From Fragilaria radians (Eukaryota; Bacillariophyta; Fragilariophyceae; Fragilariales; Fragilariaceae), in the NCBI GenBank assembly GCA_900642245.1, contig CAAAJI010000010.1, positions 239,149-303,148 on the forward strand: a DNA stretch of 64,000 bases, read 5' to 3'. Shown here one piece after another: positions 31,381-42,626 of this stretch; the first letter of the stretch is position 1, and each line of letters begins with the position of its first letter. The notes under the pieces are model-generated. The model saw only the letters and a program-made list of their open reading frames with translations. It ran no database searches and was not told the DNA's origin. The position numbers were made by a program, and so were the translations under genes.

Positions 31381-31960
31381 ATGTACCTCTTGGTGATAAG
31401 GAAGCCCAGTGAATGCCGGAGAAAAGTAAATATTGAAAAAGCAATGCTGGAAGGTATGAAGATAGAAAAGTAAATTAGGATATATACGTCAAGTTCTCTT
31501 GTCTCAAATACAAATCTGGTAGCAGCAAAAGCAGGGTTGTCCCTATTGACTCGAACACAACATGCAAACAAATAGATAACATCCGTTTTGAAATTTATTG
31601 CGTTTGAGCCACCTGTAAAGGAACTGACTATTGCACACTTTGTCATCATCGTTTTAAAAGCAAGGGACGAAAACTAACAAGTGTAATAATAGTGTGAGTC
31701 GATGGTCCATGAAAGCGTTGAAGAAGCTGAAGGAGAAAGGAAAATTCCAATATAAATCAATCACCAGACAAGGTAGCAAAAATTCAATTATCAAACCCTT
31801 CGCAGGTATCACCAATTCCATAGTTAAAAATATTACGAATTGCTTTATCCAAGAAAGTCCTCGTTACACTAAGTGGACGCACAAGCAACCTAGCAAGCGT
31901 GTTTCAGATTTACCACAATTCGACAAACGTTGCGGAGTCGATGAAGAATTGAGCGAATAG
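31381..31960 (+). CDS. Tentative two-exon gene, small basic protein
   Basis: Exon-like open frame 31381-31469 (ATG, MYLLVIRKPSECRRKV...) ends at an AA|GTAAAT donor. The second open stretch begins at 31693 after AACTAAC...AATAG, a convincing branch-point/acceptor, and runs to the stop at 31960. The phases agree and give 118 residues, Lys/Arg-rich, without recognisable domains. The second exon has coding-like composition; the first is weaker, and the frame is open upstream to an acceptor-like CTCAG at 31340, so this may instead be an alternative 3' end of the securin-like gene. Treat as a hypothesis. Confidence 0.3.
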
Positions 31961-33586
31961 TATTATTGTGCTCCCTCTTATCGCAAGTAGTTCCATTTCC
32001 ATAGGAAGATTAGCCTGCTAAAAGCTCATTTAAGTTATCGGAAAGGTGGCAAGGGACTGTAATTCACTCTTGTCACACATTGCTTCAATGGTATAGAAAA
32101 TCAAAAGTCTACATGTAAAAAATGGATACAAAGAGGGAATCCCACTTTCAATATAAAATAACTTCTAAACAAAGGAAGAAGCATGTATAAGTATATACAT
32201 ATTGATGTGAATGCTAAAGCCACAGAAAGTATGATATTTCTTTGTTTGAGCTCTAGAATGTCTACGCCATCAAGGCAAACTCTGTCAGGAGAAGCAATTC
32301 AAGAGTGCTTAGTTGTTGCTCATTTGGCAGTTAATCCTTGGAACATTAAAAAGTCGTAAGGAAATCATCGAAATTGAACTTCAAAACTCATACGAAAATT
32401 TGATGTGTATGAAATAAGTCACTTTTGCTGTTCTGGCTCGTAACCAAAACATAAGGTATGGTTTCAAATGCAAGTGCCATCATTGGAATTGGTTTACAAG
32501 AACACTTTATTACTCTTGTCCTGATATTTTGACAGCAACTCCTGCGTGAAGGGTGACTTTGAATTTGCATGAATAACCTACAAGCAAAGAATAAGATTCA
32601 GAACTAAATATATTTATCCAATTTGATAGATGAATAATCTATTCAAAACGTTATATTGTATCCAGTTTGACAGGTGAATAATATATTTTTTATTTCAACA
32701 ATACACGCATACGTTATTGCTTGGCAATTATTGCACATCGAGTAGAGGTGGTGGGTAAATTAGTCCTAGTGTCATGTTTAAATTTATTAAAGATTTTTCA
32801 TTCAAGTATAAACTGTCAACTTCAAAATACTCAATATGTTATCAAACTAGATGAAAAATTTTGAGTACTATACCCATGATGAAATCAAAACTTGAAACAG
32901 AAGTGGAGTTTGGATTAACTTTATTGCTCATACTCAGATCAAGGAGTCTCGGAAAAATAGTGCAATTCCTTCGTCAGCTATCATTAGGAAATCTTCAATC
33001 TATGAATCAAGGTAGTGAGAACATCAATTGCATTTATCATGCTAATGTAAAACAAGATTCATACGTCGTTTCAGACTTAAGACATAATATAAGATAGAGT
33101 ACTGCCGGATAAATTATTACGATGGAAACAATATTTGAGACTGATTTGGAGTTTCGGTCAACAAACTTTTTTATTTAGGAAACTTTGTAAGAACCGGAGA
33201 ACGCTCTAAGCAGAGTTTACATTAAAATTAATTTTCATTTACGGTTATTCTTTATTTTGCAATGGATTCTTGATTTACCTCTACTGGGAGTTGATTCTGA
33301 ATACGATAGGTAGCCCGCGCCAAAAATCTTGCATGTAAAACGGATCGATGTTTAGATATCAATTATTTACGGACATTGGGAGTTTTCCGTTGCCCCCCCA
33401 CCCCCATATTGTATTGCAATCTGCTTTTTTATATCCATCGGTAGAATTCCACGAAGAAAAAAGCAATCTGTGGATGCTACTGCAATTAGGAAAACAGTAA
33501 ATATCAGCCAGTTTGTGATTCCGTATATCGAGCGCACTACAATTAGACAGCAACACAATTGGTCTTCATCAAGGTAACTTTGTCTG
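31961..33586. other. Intergenic
   Basis: AT-rich. Includes a C-rich tract near 33393-33406. Short open stretches (for example 32861-33097) lack ATG starts or similarity. No gene supported. Confidence 0.4.
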
Positions 33587-35767
33587 ATGGTAACGAAACA
33601 AGTTACCTCAAACGGTCACGATCGATCTTCTTATAGCGAAGATAACCATTATCAGGTAATGAGTAGTGAAGATAACCATTATCAGGTAATAAGTAGTGAA
33701 GATAACCATTATCAGGTAATAAGTAGTGGCTCTCTTTCTACATCCTATCCGAATACCATGGATGTGAAGGACGAAGATTTATTTTCACCTTTGGAAAGTG
33801 GTTCTTCGACCTTTGTTGGACATCATGTCGAGGGTAGGCATGCCAGGGTCAATGGGGCGGGATTATGGAGCTCATGGCAACGAAACTTTAAGACTCCAGA
33901 ACTAGCAATCCTAGACCTTTTTGACAACGCTGTGGATGCCACCCTTCACAAGGGTTTTCGAGGGGTCATTGATGTATACGAAGATCAACCAATCGAAGCT
34001 GATTGTATTGCTCAAGGCATTTGTATTCGAAACAACTGCGCCAAAAGAATTCCTGATCTAAAGCGGGTTTTGGAAGTCTTCGGTTCCAGTAAAGGCCAAG
34101 AACAGATAGGAGAGAACGGTGTTGGTGTCAAGCAAGCTTGCGCAGCGCTTTCAGATCTTTCTATTGTCATCACCAAGTGCACCCGAAACATATCAATTGG
34201 ATTTCTTTTTAAATCCCTTCAAATGGATGAAGGTTGTTGTATCCCATGTTTTGACCTTCATCTTGATACCCTCGAGAGTGATTTCGATACTAACCTCAGT
34301 GGCAGCGAGGAATTTCGAGCTGCGGTGCAAGAATATGGAGGCGGTGACATTTCCATTGGTCGTGATAGAGTGATTGCACACATTCACCAACTTCAAATTA
34401 TCGAGGATGAATTCGTATTTCTCGTCATTCTTCACAGAATTATTCATCGTGGAATAGATGGTGGTGTAGATGGTATGCTCAAAAACGTAAGGGCGATTGT
34501 GCCTAGGAACTACCTACATATACCTCACGACTTTGAAGTAACGGTTGCTGGACAAAGGTTGATTTTTCAGTTTTGGGAAAGAAGACTTGCTGAGCTTCAT
34601 TATTTCCCAATCAAAATCGATCCTTCTCACGATTACAACATTGCTAAGGATTGGCATATGCCTAATTTAGGTCATCTGATGAAACTTTATATTGGTTTTG
34701 ATCCGGTCAGAGCCGCTAGGGAAAATAAGAATAAAGCAACGCTGTGTATCTACAGTCGAAAGAGTGGAAGGCTTGTAAAAGAAGTAGAGGATGCAAGAGG
34801 ATTAATTGGACTTGGGAGTGGTGGAACAGATTATGCCCAAGGCTTGACTATAATTCTTGACGATGACTGTGGAAAGTTACCTTTAACTCCTACCAAACAA
34901 GATTTGGCCTTTGGAAATGAGGCAACAGGAAAAGTTCACGAAGAAAATTTATTTGCGTGGATTGGTGCGTTTGCTCACGTTTACTATCAACACTTTTTGG
35001 GGAAATTTGGAGATTCTAAGGCCATTCTGGGAGCTGAGGTCTTAAGTCATGTTCCGGCAGTTGAGGCTCTTGAAACCGCAATCATTCAGGAAACTTTGCG
35101 CACAGGAACATTTTCCACGTTTCATGAAATGGCATTCAGCAGAAACAAAGCTAAAGGAAAGATCCGTTGCTGTGATAGATCAAGGTGTGTATGGAAAGTT
35201 GGAAAAGACACGTGTATTACGTTTCGTAAAGCTGGACCATCTCCTCGAATCAAGAAAAACACACCTCCGATCAAGTCTGCACCAAAGAAAAGAAAGAGCA
35301 TGGATGATCCAATGCGCAAGAGTACAAGGAAGAAGCGAGAGAAGGTTGTGTACGATTCTGACTCTGAGGAGGAATTTCTAATGCCTACAAAAAAGGCTGA
35401 GATGAGCATGATTGAGAGCTTGGAGAGTGAGCTTATGCAGCAAAAAGGTAATTATGACAAGATGTTCAACTCAAAGCAGTTAGAGCTAAAGTCAAAAGAG
35501 ATGGAACTTTTTCAAATACAGAATGAGAATAAGTTATTGAGGGAAGCCACACAAAGTCATGGTAATGTGTCCGACACTGCACTTCAGGAGGCACTTTCAA
35601 TGCTCCGGCGAAAATGTGAAGGCTTGGAAAAAGAACTTGAATCTGCAAAAGAGCTTCAGGCTGAAAATGAAAGATTGAAAAAGCAAGTAAACGCCCAAAA
35701 GGCGTACATGGTAAATCTTCAAAGCCTCAATGATTCTTTACGAAGCCTTACGAATCTTGATGTTTAA
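33587..35767 (+). CDS. MORC-like GHKL-fold protein with C-terminal coiled coil
   Basis: 726 residues, intronless. The N-terminal tail contains three copies of a 10-residue unit (SEDNHYQV..), then a GHKL ATPase-like domain (about 90-470): LAILDLFDNAVDA (107-118) is the N-box with Asp where the catalytic Glu is expected; ICIRNNCAKRI stands where DxGxG normally is; LEVFGSSKGQ and IGENGVGVKQA (174-184) form the lid. The order matches MORC/HATPase_c_3 proteins that compact chromatin. It continues with a small Cys-rich segment (KIRCCDRSRCVWKVG), a basic NLS-like stretch (KKRKSMDD, RKSTRKKR), an acidic patch, and a coiled coil (about 615-715). Nuclear localisation is inferred. ATPase activity is doubtful given the altered motifs. 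Confidence 0.75.
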   Translation: MVTKQVTSNGHDRSSYSEDNHYQVMSSEDNHYQVISSEDNHYQVISSGSLSTSYPNTMDVKDEDLFSPLESGSSTFVGHHVEGRHARVNGAGLWSSWQRNFKTPELAILDLFDNAVDATLHKGFRGVIDVYEDQPIEADCIAQGICIRNNCAKRIPDLKRVLEVFGSSKGQEQIGENGVGVKQACAALSDLSIVITKCTRNISIGFLFKSLQMDEGCCIPCFDLHLDTLESDFDTNLSGSEEFRAAVQEYGGGDISIGRDRVIAHIHQLQIIEDEFVFLVILHRIIHRGIDGGVDGMLKNVRAIVPRNYLHIPHDFEVTVAGQRLIFQFWERRLAELHYFPIKIDPSHDYNIAKDWHMPNLGHLMKLYIGFDPVRAARENKNKATLCIYSRKSGRLVKEVEDARGLIGLGSGGTDYAQGLTIILDDDCGKLPLTPTKQDLAFGNEATGKVHEENLFAWIGAFAHVYYQHFLGKFGDSKAILGAEVLSHVPAVEALETAIIQETLRTGTFSTFHEMAFSRNKAKGKIRCCDRSRCVWKVGKDTCITFRKAGPSPRIKKNTPPIKSAPKKRKSMDDPMRKSTRKKREKVVYDSDSEEEFLMPTKKAEMSMIESLESELMQQKGNYDKMFNSKQLELKSKEMELFQIQNENKLLREATQSHGNVSDTALQEALSMLRRKCEGLEKELESAKELQAENERLKKQVNAQKAYMVNLQSLNDSLRSLTNLDV
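33632..33721 (+). repeat. 30-bp tandem repeat in coding sequence (3 copies)
   Basis: Three nearly identical 30-bp units (GTGAAGATAACCATTATCAG core) encoding SEDNHYQV(I/M)S near the N-terminus of the MORC-like protein. The first copy is slightly diverged (GCGAAGATAACC). In-frame expansion or contraction would change only linker length. Confidence 0.9.
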
Positions 35768-37047
35768 CACAGCACTTCTTTTCTTCATTCAATTTAAATG
35801 ATTTAAACCTTCCTTGTAGTCCCACACTTTAGTCTTCTTGTTCGCACAAGAACTATGTATCCATGAAAGATTATTAGATTAAAGCGTTAAATTGATTTGA
35901 GATTTTTTTCTTTGGACGTAAAGCATCACTTAGTAGATATAGTCAAAGTACAGTTGGAAGATGAGACGAAGAAAGACATAATCTTGTGAATATTGTTTAA
36001 GCAGTGGCTCTGTCTTGAGTTCTTGACATCGTTAATACAAAAAGTTATACCATAGCATAAATTTAAAAAGAGTCGTTTCCACTGATGAATTCTAACAAAT
36101 TTTACAGTCAATCAACAATGGCTTTAATGAACCAGCGGATATAGGTATGCATGCTACACTTAGAAGCTATTATGCCTTCTAAATCCATACACAGCTCACT
36201 TTGAATCACTGACCTAAATGCATAATTTTCAGTAAGGAATTGTTAATGTAGTTGAGTGCCAAGCTGCTTTGCAGAAAGAAATAGACGGATATTCAAGTCA
36301 TCAAATGATCTTGGTCTGATGAACTAGGACTATACCAGCTATAAATAATGACCATTGCCAATTTTTTAACACACCATAAAAGACAACCACGTGAAATAGG
36401 AGCTAGTTTCCTTATGGCTCATTCTTTATCATGCAAGATGTAGCAAAGTGCACCCATATGTAGCGTTGTGCTTCTGAACGCTTAATAACATTTTTTTAAC
36501 AATTTGACTACGTTAAAATCCTTATCAGATGTTCTATCATGTCTTCTAAGGGAGTTATATTACTGGTGGCGTTGCGAATATAACCTGCAAAAAACATGAA
36601 TTTCCCATAATAGATAGCAGTATGCATTATCATCAGCAAGTGGATATGGGACTGAATCAAAACTATGCCAGCGAAATCAATTCAAATTTATTGTGAAATA
36701 ATTGACTCCCCAAGAATCCTTTCAAATGGGGAAGACAAATGGAATCAAATCATTTAGAGAACCTATGGATGAACTATGTGGGAACAATAAAGTTCCCCTG
36801 CATAATCTCCAGAAACGGTTCCTCCTATAAAGTGAATATATAATGCTTTTCAAGAGGCTCAGTCCCTTAAGTGTCGAGTATTTAAGATGTTCACTTTTAT
36901 TAAATTGTTTCCTAGGTTGCTTTACTTCACTTGAGTTTCTTTTAGATTCTCTTTTTTCCGAAGTTCCGGAATCCAGAATGTCACAACGCGTCGATCAATT
37001 CTGACTCGATGTGTCGGAAAAAGGGGAATGTATCGTGAAAATTAAGC
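35768..37047. other. Intergenic
   Basis: AT-rich, between two plus-strand genes. No supported coding or RNA feature. Confidence 0.4.
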
Positions 37048-37608
37048 ATGTCAGCACATATTACCATGTTCCAGCGTCGTGCCCTGATTACCTTAACTAG
37101 AAAAGGGAAAGTAAATCGTAAGTCTTACCGTCCTCTATCAAGTCAAAAGTCTGACGGTCCCCATGATGAAGCAATGCAAGGCATGGATAAAAATATGGCG
37201 AATTTAAGTGGCTTAGAGGGCGTAAGTGCCTTGCCTAACAGCGTACGTATTGCAAACTATGCGACTGCAACGGGTTTATTAGGATTCATAGGATATATAT
37301 TCTGGTACTCCATGACATCAGTTGGACAAGCAAAAGCTGGTGAGAACGACATGTCCACGTTACAACAAGAAGCGTCTCAAGCAAGGGCTGAAAAGTTAAG
37401 ACGCCAAGGTCAAGAACTAAGTCCCGAAGAGGTGGCAGCATTGGATTTAGGTGTCAGTGATAAGGAGTTGGACGCTGGTGCGATTGTGGCAATTGCGGCT
37501 CCAGATGATATCGCGACAGCAGAAGAAAATCGAAATCAAGGTGCGATCAGTTCTAAGGATACGGACAAACGATCTTTACTTAATCGTATCATTTTCTTCT
37601 GGAAGTGA
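37048..37608 (+). CDS. Small mitochondrial membrane protein, COA3-like (cytochrome c oxidase assembly)
   Basis: 186 residues. A basic leader without acidic residues (first ~35 residues: MSAHITMFQRRALITLTRKG...) looks like a mitochondrial presequence. It is followed by one transmembrane helix (about 72-90, ATATGLLGFIGYIFWYSM) and a SVGQ...EASQARAEKLRRQG segment. The arrangement N-T-G-x-G-F/Y-x-F-Y-S-x-S-Q followed by an EA-ARA helix resembles COA3/CCDC56, the inner-membrane factor that stabilises newly made COX1. The C-terminal Ala/Asp-rich tail is longer than in animals. Similarity is short, so this is a family suggestion. Convergent with the small gene at 37666-38072. Confidence 0.45.
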   Translation: MSAHITMFQRRALITLTRKGKVNRKSYRPLSSQKSDGPHDEAMQGMDKNMANLSGLEGVSALPNSVRIANYATATGLLGFIGYIFWYSMTSVGQAKAGENDMSTLQQEASQARAEKLRRQGQELSPEEVAALDLGVSDKELDAGAIVAIAAPDDIATAEENRNQGAISSKDTDKRSLLNRIIFFWK

Positions 37609-37665
37609 CTAAGTAGTATAAGACTTTAATATTGTTATGATTGAAGCTAGAGTCCATAGCACACT

Positions 37666-38072
37666 TTAAGTACCAGGTGGATGAACACACCAACGTTCAG
37701 AAGGAATTGGAAACATTGGTTTCACAGGACGACGTTCCAATGAACGACTTAAATCGAATACCATCGCTGTGGCTACACACAAACCAGCAAATGCAATTCC
37801 TGTGTTAGTCTTCCAGTTCTTGGGGTTGTTCCACCAGCCACCGGAAGGACTCCATACCTAAAGCATTAGAAAGAATTGGGATGTCAGATAAACTCTACTC
37901 ACCAGTAGTACAGTATTTTCAGAATCAAAACCAATTTCGATGATATCAAATAGATTACTACCATTCGACACAATCTGTAATCAAACTGGAATGTAGGCAG
38001 AACTTTGTGATGAGAACAACAAAGAGAATCATAACATACCTTTGGAACATAGTACCAGCCACCGCCGCCCAT
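37666..38072 (-). CDS. 98-residue membrane protein, probable complex I accessory subunit (three exons)
   Basis: Exons 38072-38040, 37974-37903 and 37857-37666, with introns of 65 nt (GTATGT...TTACAG) and 45 nt (GTGAGT...CTTTAG), all phase 0. The protein starts MGGGGWYYVPK, then a 24-residue linker, then VWSPSGGWWNNPKNWKTNT, one transmembrane helix (GIAFAGLCVATAMVF) and a tail with RPVKPMFPIPSERWC. The SPxGGWxxxPKxWxxNT and PIPSxxWC motifs recall small plant and algal NADH:ubiquinone oxidoreductase accessory subunits of the inner membrane. The gene model is strong because each splice joins exactly in frame and reading through meets stops; the family call is moderate. Confidence 0.6.
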
Positions 38073-38873
38073 TGTCTCAGCAAAGTTTGTGCTACACCAA
38101 AAACGAAATTTTGGTTTTGTTTGCTTGTCTGTTCATGCATTTCGTAGACAAAATATTACTCGTACTCGTAAAGAAGGAGAAAAAGCACGATGGTACTTAC
38201 CTTAAAGGTGGAGATTAATGAAAAGCGTTTACAATATCTGATCAACAGGAAAAAGACTGGACTAAGAAAATGTAGAATACTGAAAAGATAGCAATCCTAC
38301 AAAATTTTATTTTTTGCTCTGTCATGCCTCTCTGAACACTCAGTACTTCAGGTTATTATACTCAAACCTTGAATTAGATGGATGATATTGGAATAAAAAC
38401 AGTGATAAGCTTACTATCGATAATCAGTCAATAAATAATTTGATCGGCAATGATCCAAACAATGACCATTAAATCACTTGACATAAATCTAGCTATTGTA
38501 TTATGCGCCTAAAATATCTTCACTTTCATTTAGAAACTTGCGGCATTCCCTTTGCTTGTCGCTTTTTAAGTCTTTCTCTCTCCTTCTGTAGTCTCTGATG
38601 CTTGCATTATCATCTTGCTTCGAGGCTCTTTAGAATACTCTGAGAGTCTAAAGCCAATATTAAAATTGTAAATTTCCAAATTTTTATCAAATCAATCCAC
38701 CTTAAACTAGAACTAAATTACTTTGTTATATTTTCCTCCCTTCTACCAAATTATTACTATTGTAAGTGTGTGCTCTTGCAATCGTATCTTTATCCTGCTT
38801 TCACACCCAACTTATCTGGCATGGAAAAACTTAAATCAAATGATGCACTTTCTGCCATGAGCGACAAAGGGTG
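38073..38873. other. Intergenic
   Basis: Promoter of the small complex I-like gene and 3' flank of the LRR gene. No other feature seen. Confidence 0.4.
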
Positions 38874-40661
38874 TTAGCAACAGTTACAAGTATTTCCAGA
38901 GGAAATAGTAAATGTAGGAGCCGTTGAATCTCTACACCATTCTTCTGGGATAATCACATTCTCGTTGTCATCGATTGCTAAAATAGCCAAGTCTTCCAAT
39001 CGACCAAACTCGGTAGGCACAATTCCTGATAACTGATTACCAGTTAGGACAACAATTTGCAATGCTTTCATCAATCCAAACTCAGAAGGTATCCCCTTAG
39101 CTATCTGATTATTGATTATGAATAAGTCGGACAGGGAAGTGAGGATACCAAATTCAGTCGGAATGGTACCGGAAATCTTGGTCTCTTCAATGTGAAAGAG
39201 TTGCAATTTGGTCAACCTTCCAATTTCTGAAGGAATGGTACCGTACATGATATCTTGAGCAAGTCCTCTATCGGTTTTGCTTCCAAATTGCAATCGCTTT
39301 AAGCTTGTAAACAGTCCAATCGTGGTTGGAATAGAGTAGACTTGAGAGAGCCCTCGGAGATCAAGACCAACATAGTTTTGACTCAAACCTTGATGTGAAA
39401 TATTTTCAAAATTGAATCCAGTAAAGTTCGTGCTTCCAATGTAAAGTTCTCTTAGGCGCTTCAAATAGGGCAAAAATGAAAAAACATCACCTTGAAGATC
39501 CATGTTTGAACTCAGATCTAGCAGTTCGAGTTTAGACAAGGCCTTTAAACTTTGCGGGACACTTCCGGCTATGACATTATGCGACGCTTCGAAAGCAATC
39601 AAAGAATTTGAAAGAAGTCCGATTTCTGAAGGAATCGAGGATGAAACTTCATTGAAACTAAGGCTGAGGCGTTCCAAGGAAGTCAGTTTACCATATGCAG
39701 ATGTAGGCAGTAACCGCCCCTGCAATCGGTTCCCTGATGCCGAAAGAATCTTTAAATTGCTCAAAAGTCCGATTTCATCGGGAATAGACCCAGTTAGTCC
39801 TAAGTGATCTAATGCAAGCTCAGTTAAATACCCATTATCATTGCATTTTGAAATGGACCAGTTACATTCATTTTCCATTGCAAGGCGTTTTTGAAAGCTG
39901 GTATCAAGCCACAGATTATAGGTACATGAAAAGGCGATAACAGCAATCGCATACCGCTGCACTAAGCGGTGTGTCCCATCTTGAGTGCTCTGCCAAAGCG
40001 AAGGATCTTGTGAGCATGTCGTGAACCATGTAAAAGCGCGAGATTGTGGTGAATCTGGAACTAAAAATGTTGAAGGATCAGAAAGCTTACGAAAAGAATC
40101 ACGTAGATCAAAGGAAGCGTCATCAAGAATATTACCATCGAGTTGAGAGTCTCCTTTTGAAGACGGTTCACCAGTTTTTTTGTTATGATGTATAACCAAA
40201 ACAACAATTACAGCGGAAGCAACTAAAAATATTACAAGCAATCCAAAAATTGGCCATCTGGACACCGCTTTTCGGGGGCACGTAAAGCATTCATAACATT
40301 TTCTACTTTTTGATTCAGTAACAAGTTTGTCGCCGTGTGCGGATGGAGATAAATCGCAAGGAATCGGAAATACATTTTCAGAAGTAACAATGAATGGTGG
40401 CTGGCTTATTTCGGAATTCATTATTCCGAAGGGAGGGTATACGTTATCATCTGATTCAAGCTCAGATCCACCTATCAAATTGTTATCGAAAGTCCACAAA
40501 GGATAATTCAATGTGTGACTGATGTGTCGGGGTCGATTTTCAACTTCATCCGTATAGGTTTCGTAGTTTCCATCTAATGAATGAAAGTTGGCTTGATTCA
40601 TTTCCACGTTGCCATTGCCTTCGATGTCTACGGTTGTGTTTGCTGTAACTATCTCCTCCAT
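38874..40661 (-). CDS. Single-pass leucine-rich-repeat membrane protein
   Basis: 595 residues: a ~135-residue acidic/polar N-terminus with a Cys cluster just before the membrane (KCYECFTCPRK), one transmembrane helix (about 136-158, WPIFGLLVIFLVASAVIVVLVI), a linker, and LRRs from about 275 to 575 with the plant-type GxIPxEIGxLxxL consensus. It ends in CNCC. The Cys-rich juxtamembrane stretch could be palmitoylated (inference). Same architecture as 16099-17490 but with a longer LRR tract and N-terminus, so they are family members rather than recent duplicates. No enzymatic domain. Likely a surface recognition protein; ligand unknown. Confidence 0.85.
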   Translation of the reverse strand: MEEIVTANTTVDIEGNGNVEMNQANFHSLDGNYETYTDEVENRPRHISHTLNYPLWTFDNNLIGGSELESDDNVYPPFGIMNSEISQPPFIVTSENVFPIPCDLSPSAHGDKLVTESKSRKCYECFTCPRKAVSRWPIFGLLVIFLVASAVIVVLVIHHNKKTGEPSSKGDSQLDGNILDDASFDLRDSFRKLSDPSTFLVPDSPQSRAFTWFTTCSQDPSLWQSTQDGTHRLVQRYAIAVIAFSCTYNLWLDTSFQKRLAMENECNWSISKCNDNGYLTELALDHLGLTGSIPDEIGLLSNLKILSASGNRLQGRLLPTSAYGKLTSLERLSLSFNEVSSSIPSEIGLLSNSLIAFEASHNVIAGSVPQSLKALSKLELLDLSSNMDLQGDVFSFLPYLKRLRELYIGSTNFTGFNFENISHQGLSQNYVGLDLRGLSQVYSIPTTIGLFTSLKRLQFGSKTDRGLAQDIMYGTIPSEIGRLTKLQLFHIEETKISGTIPTEFGILTSLSDLFIINNQIAKGIPSEFGLMKALQIVVLTGNQLSGIVPTEFGRLEDLAILAIDDNENVIIPEEWCRDSTAPTFTISSGNTCNCC

Positions 40662-42626
40662 GCGGACTGGTGTTGAATTGAGTAGTTATCCTAATATAAT
40701 AGGATGATGAAGGTAAGAAAAAATTCACTCAATACGAGTCCCACATTAGAGGACAGCGACCAATTAAAACTCGGAATTCGGGGAGTCCCAAATACGATTT
40801 GATTCACTTTCATGCTGCAGTTAGGGATAAATATTGTTTCCGTCCCTCCATTACACATGGTGATCGTGGCGTGACAATTGAGATTGAGATGCTTTAACTC
40901 GTACACGATTTTCCGTGTTTGTTGAAGCGAGCAGGACTTGTCTCTGGCAATATTAGAGCTAACTATCAAGCGTTGGAACTACGGTCAGAGTTTCGAAGAT
41001 ATCAAAATAGCTTACTTGAAATTTGGAATATTTTTCGAGTCTATAATGATATTGCTTATAGTTCAGGTATACTCTTAGATTGAGTTCGAACTTTGTAGAA
41101 AATAAGAGAAATACTAAAGGATTACACATATCCACATTTGAATTCACATACATTGAGAAACCCCGAGTGGGTATAGATTAATGCAAAAGAAATTAAAATG
41201 AGACGTTCAAAGAAGAAAGCCTTTGAACGAAGGGGGCCCACTGGAAAAATTGGGATATATATATATATGTATATTACTAAGTTTCAGAAAACAAGCGTGG
41301 TCAGGTGTCTAGATTATCTTGCTGTTCAGGGGCTGATAAAAACTGCAATTCATCAACAAACATTTGCAGAGAATGCTCTGTTGCTTTTGAACTAGCAGCT
41401 GATTCACATCGAGGATCCGAAGGAAGTTCCATAAAGCCAGATTGAAAGACATATTTAATGTTTAAACTGGCTTTAAATTCATATTAATACAATTTGAAAG
41501 TCAAAGAGAAAAAATAATCGCATATATTGACAATTATTCTGCATTTTTCCTCACAAGTACAATAATACCCAATTACGTTTTGGAACCAATATACACTAAA
41601 AGACACTGCATTTAATCTTACAGAAATTCTACTTGTAATGACAAAATACTGGATCCTTTTGGTCTTATGACGAAAATGCTTGTTTTACACCCATGGCCTT
41701 ATGATCGCTTAAGGAAGATTCTGGTCTTTCCAAGAACCTTCTGGCTACAATAACCAGAATTCCTTGAAGTCCCATAAGGAGAATTTTAATCTATTATCTT
41801 GGCAGGACCCCCCTCACTGCATGATTACTTCTCTATTCGGGACTGCTCTTTATTGAAAATAAAATATTTCGATTAAGTAAAATTTCGTAAAACACATGTA
41901 ATTTGTTATAAAATTTTCAGAGATCATTTGTATCATCTAAAATGTGTAAGCAAAAACATCACTATTATTATTCACAGATGTTGTTGTTTAAGATGTGCTA
42001 ATATAATTCATCATCTATATTAGGATTTACAGGTCTCCAAATGTTGGTACAAATTGACATCTCTTGAATAATTCTTTTCTATTTAAATTCGAAATGTTTA
42101 CTGTAATGTTAAAGTATTTTCTTTTAGTATTGTGAATATTTTTGTAGAACCATTTTCATCAATGTCCATATCCCAATTGAAACTTATTTGAATCCTCCTT
42201 CACAGTTGAATTTTACTTGGGTAGGTCATATCTCATGATTCATCATCTCTACATCAGAAGTTAATTCATATGGATCCATTCTGTGATTGAAATTGAGATG
42301 CTCAAGAAATTAACCAAATATCTCTTTCATCTTTCTGCGATGTGCGATGTCTCTTTATTTGGTCCATCGTCTAGCTGTGACGATAATGGCGCTCATTGTT
42401 TATAGCACCATCATTTTTGTGTACCGTTGTCATGCATTCATGCATTCATGCCTTCAGGAACTGTGTTTCATGTAACGCATTGCTATTAGTTGAAAAAGAA
42501 AAAAACAGGAAAATAAAGTTATTCTCTGGTGGAAGAAGATTCCGAATTGATTGTACACAATATTTACAGTCCCCAGTACTGAGACAAATTTAATCATTTC
42601 CGCGCCTTCGTAACCTTTATCAAGGC
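40662..42626. other. Intergenic between divergent genes
   Basis: About 2 kb of AT-rich DNA holding promoters of the LRR gene and DDB1 and a short TA microsatellite near 41254-41269. A 65-codon open stretch at 41198-41395 shows no similarity. No gene supported. Confidence 0.4.

Noticed and set aside
33359..33558. Two overlapping minus-strand ORFs just before the MORC-like gene
   Set aside because: They overlap each other in different frames, contain a C/G-rich simple tract and lie in the presumed promoter.
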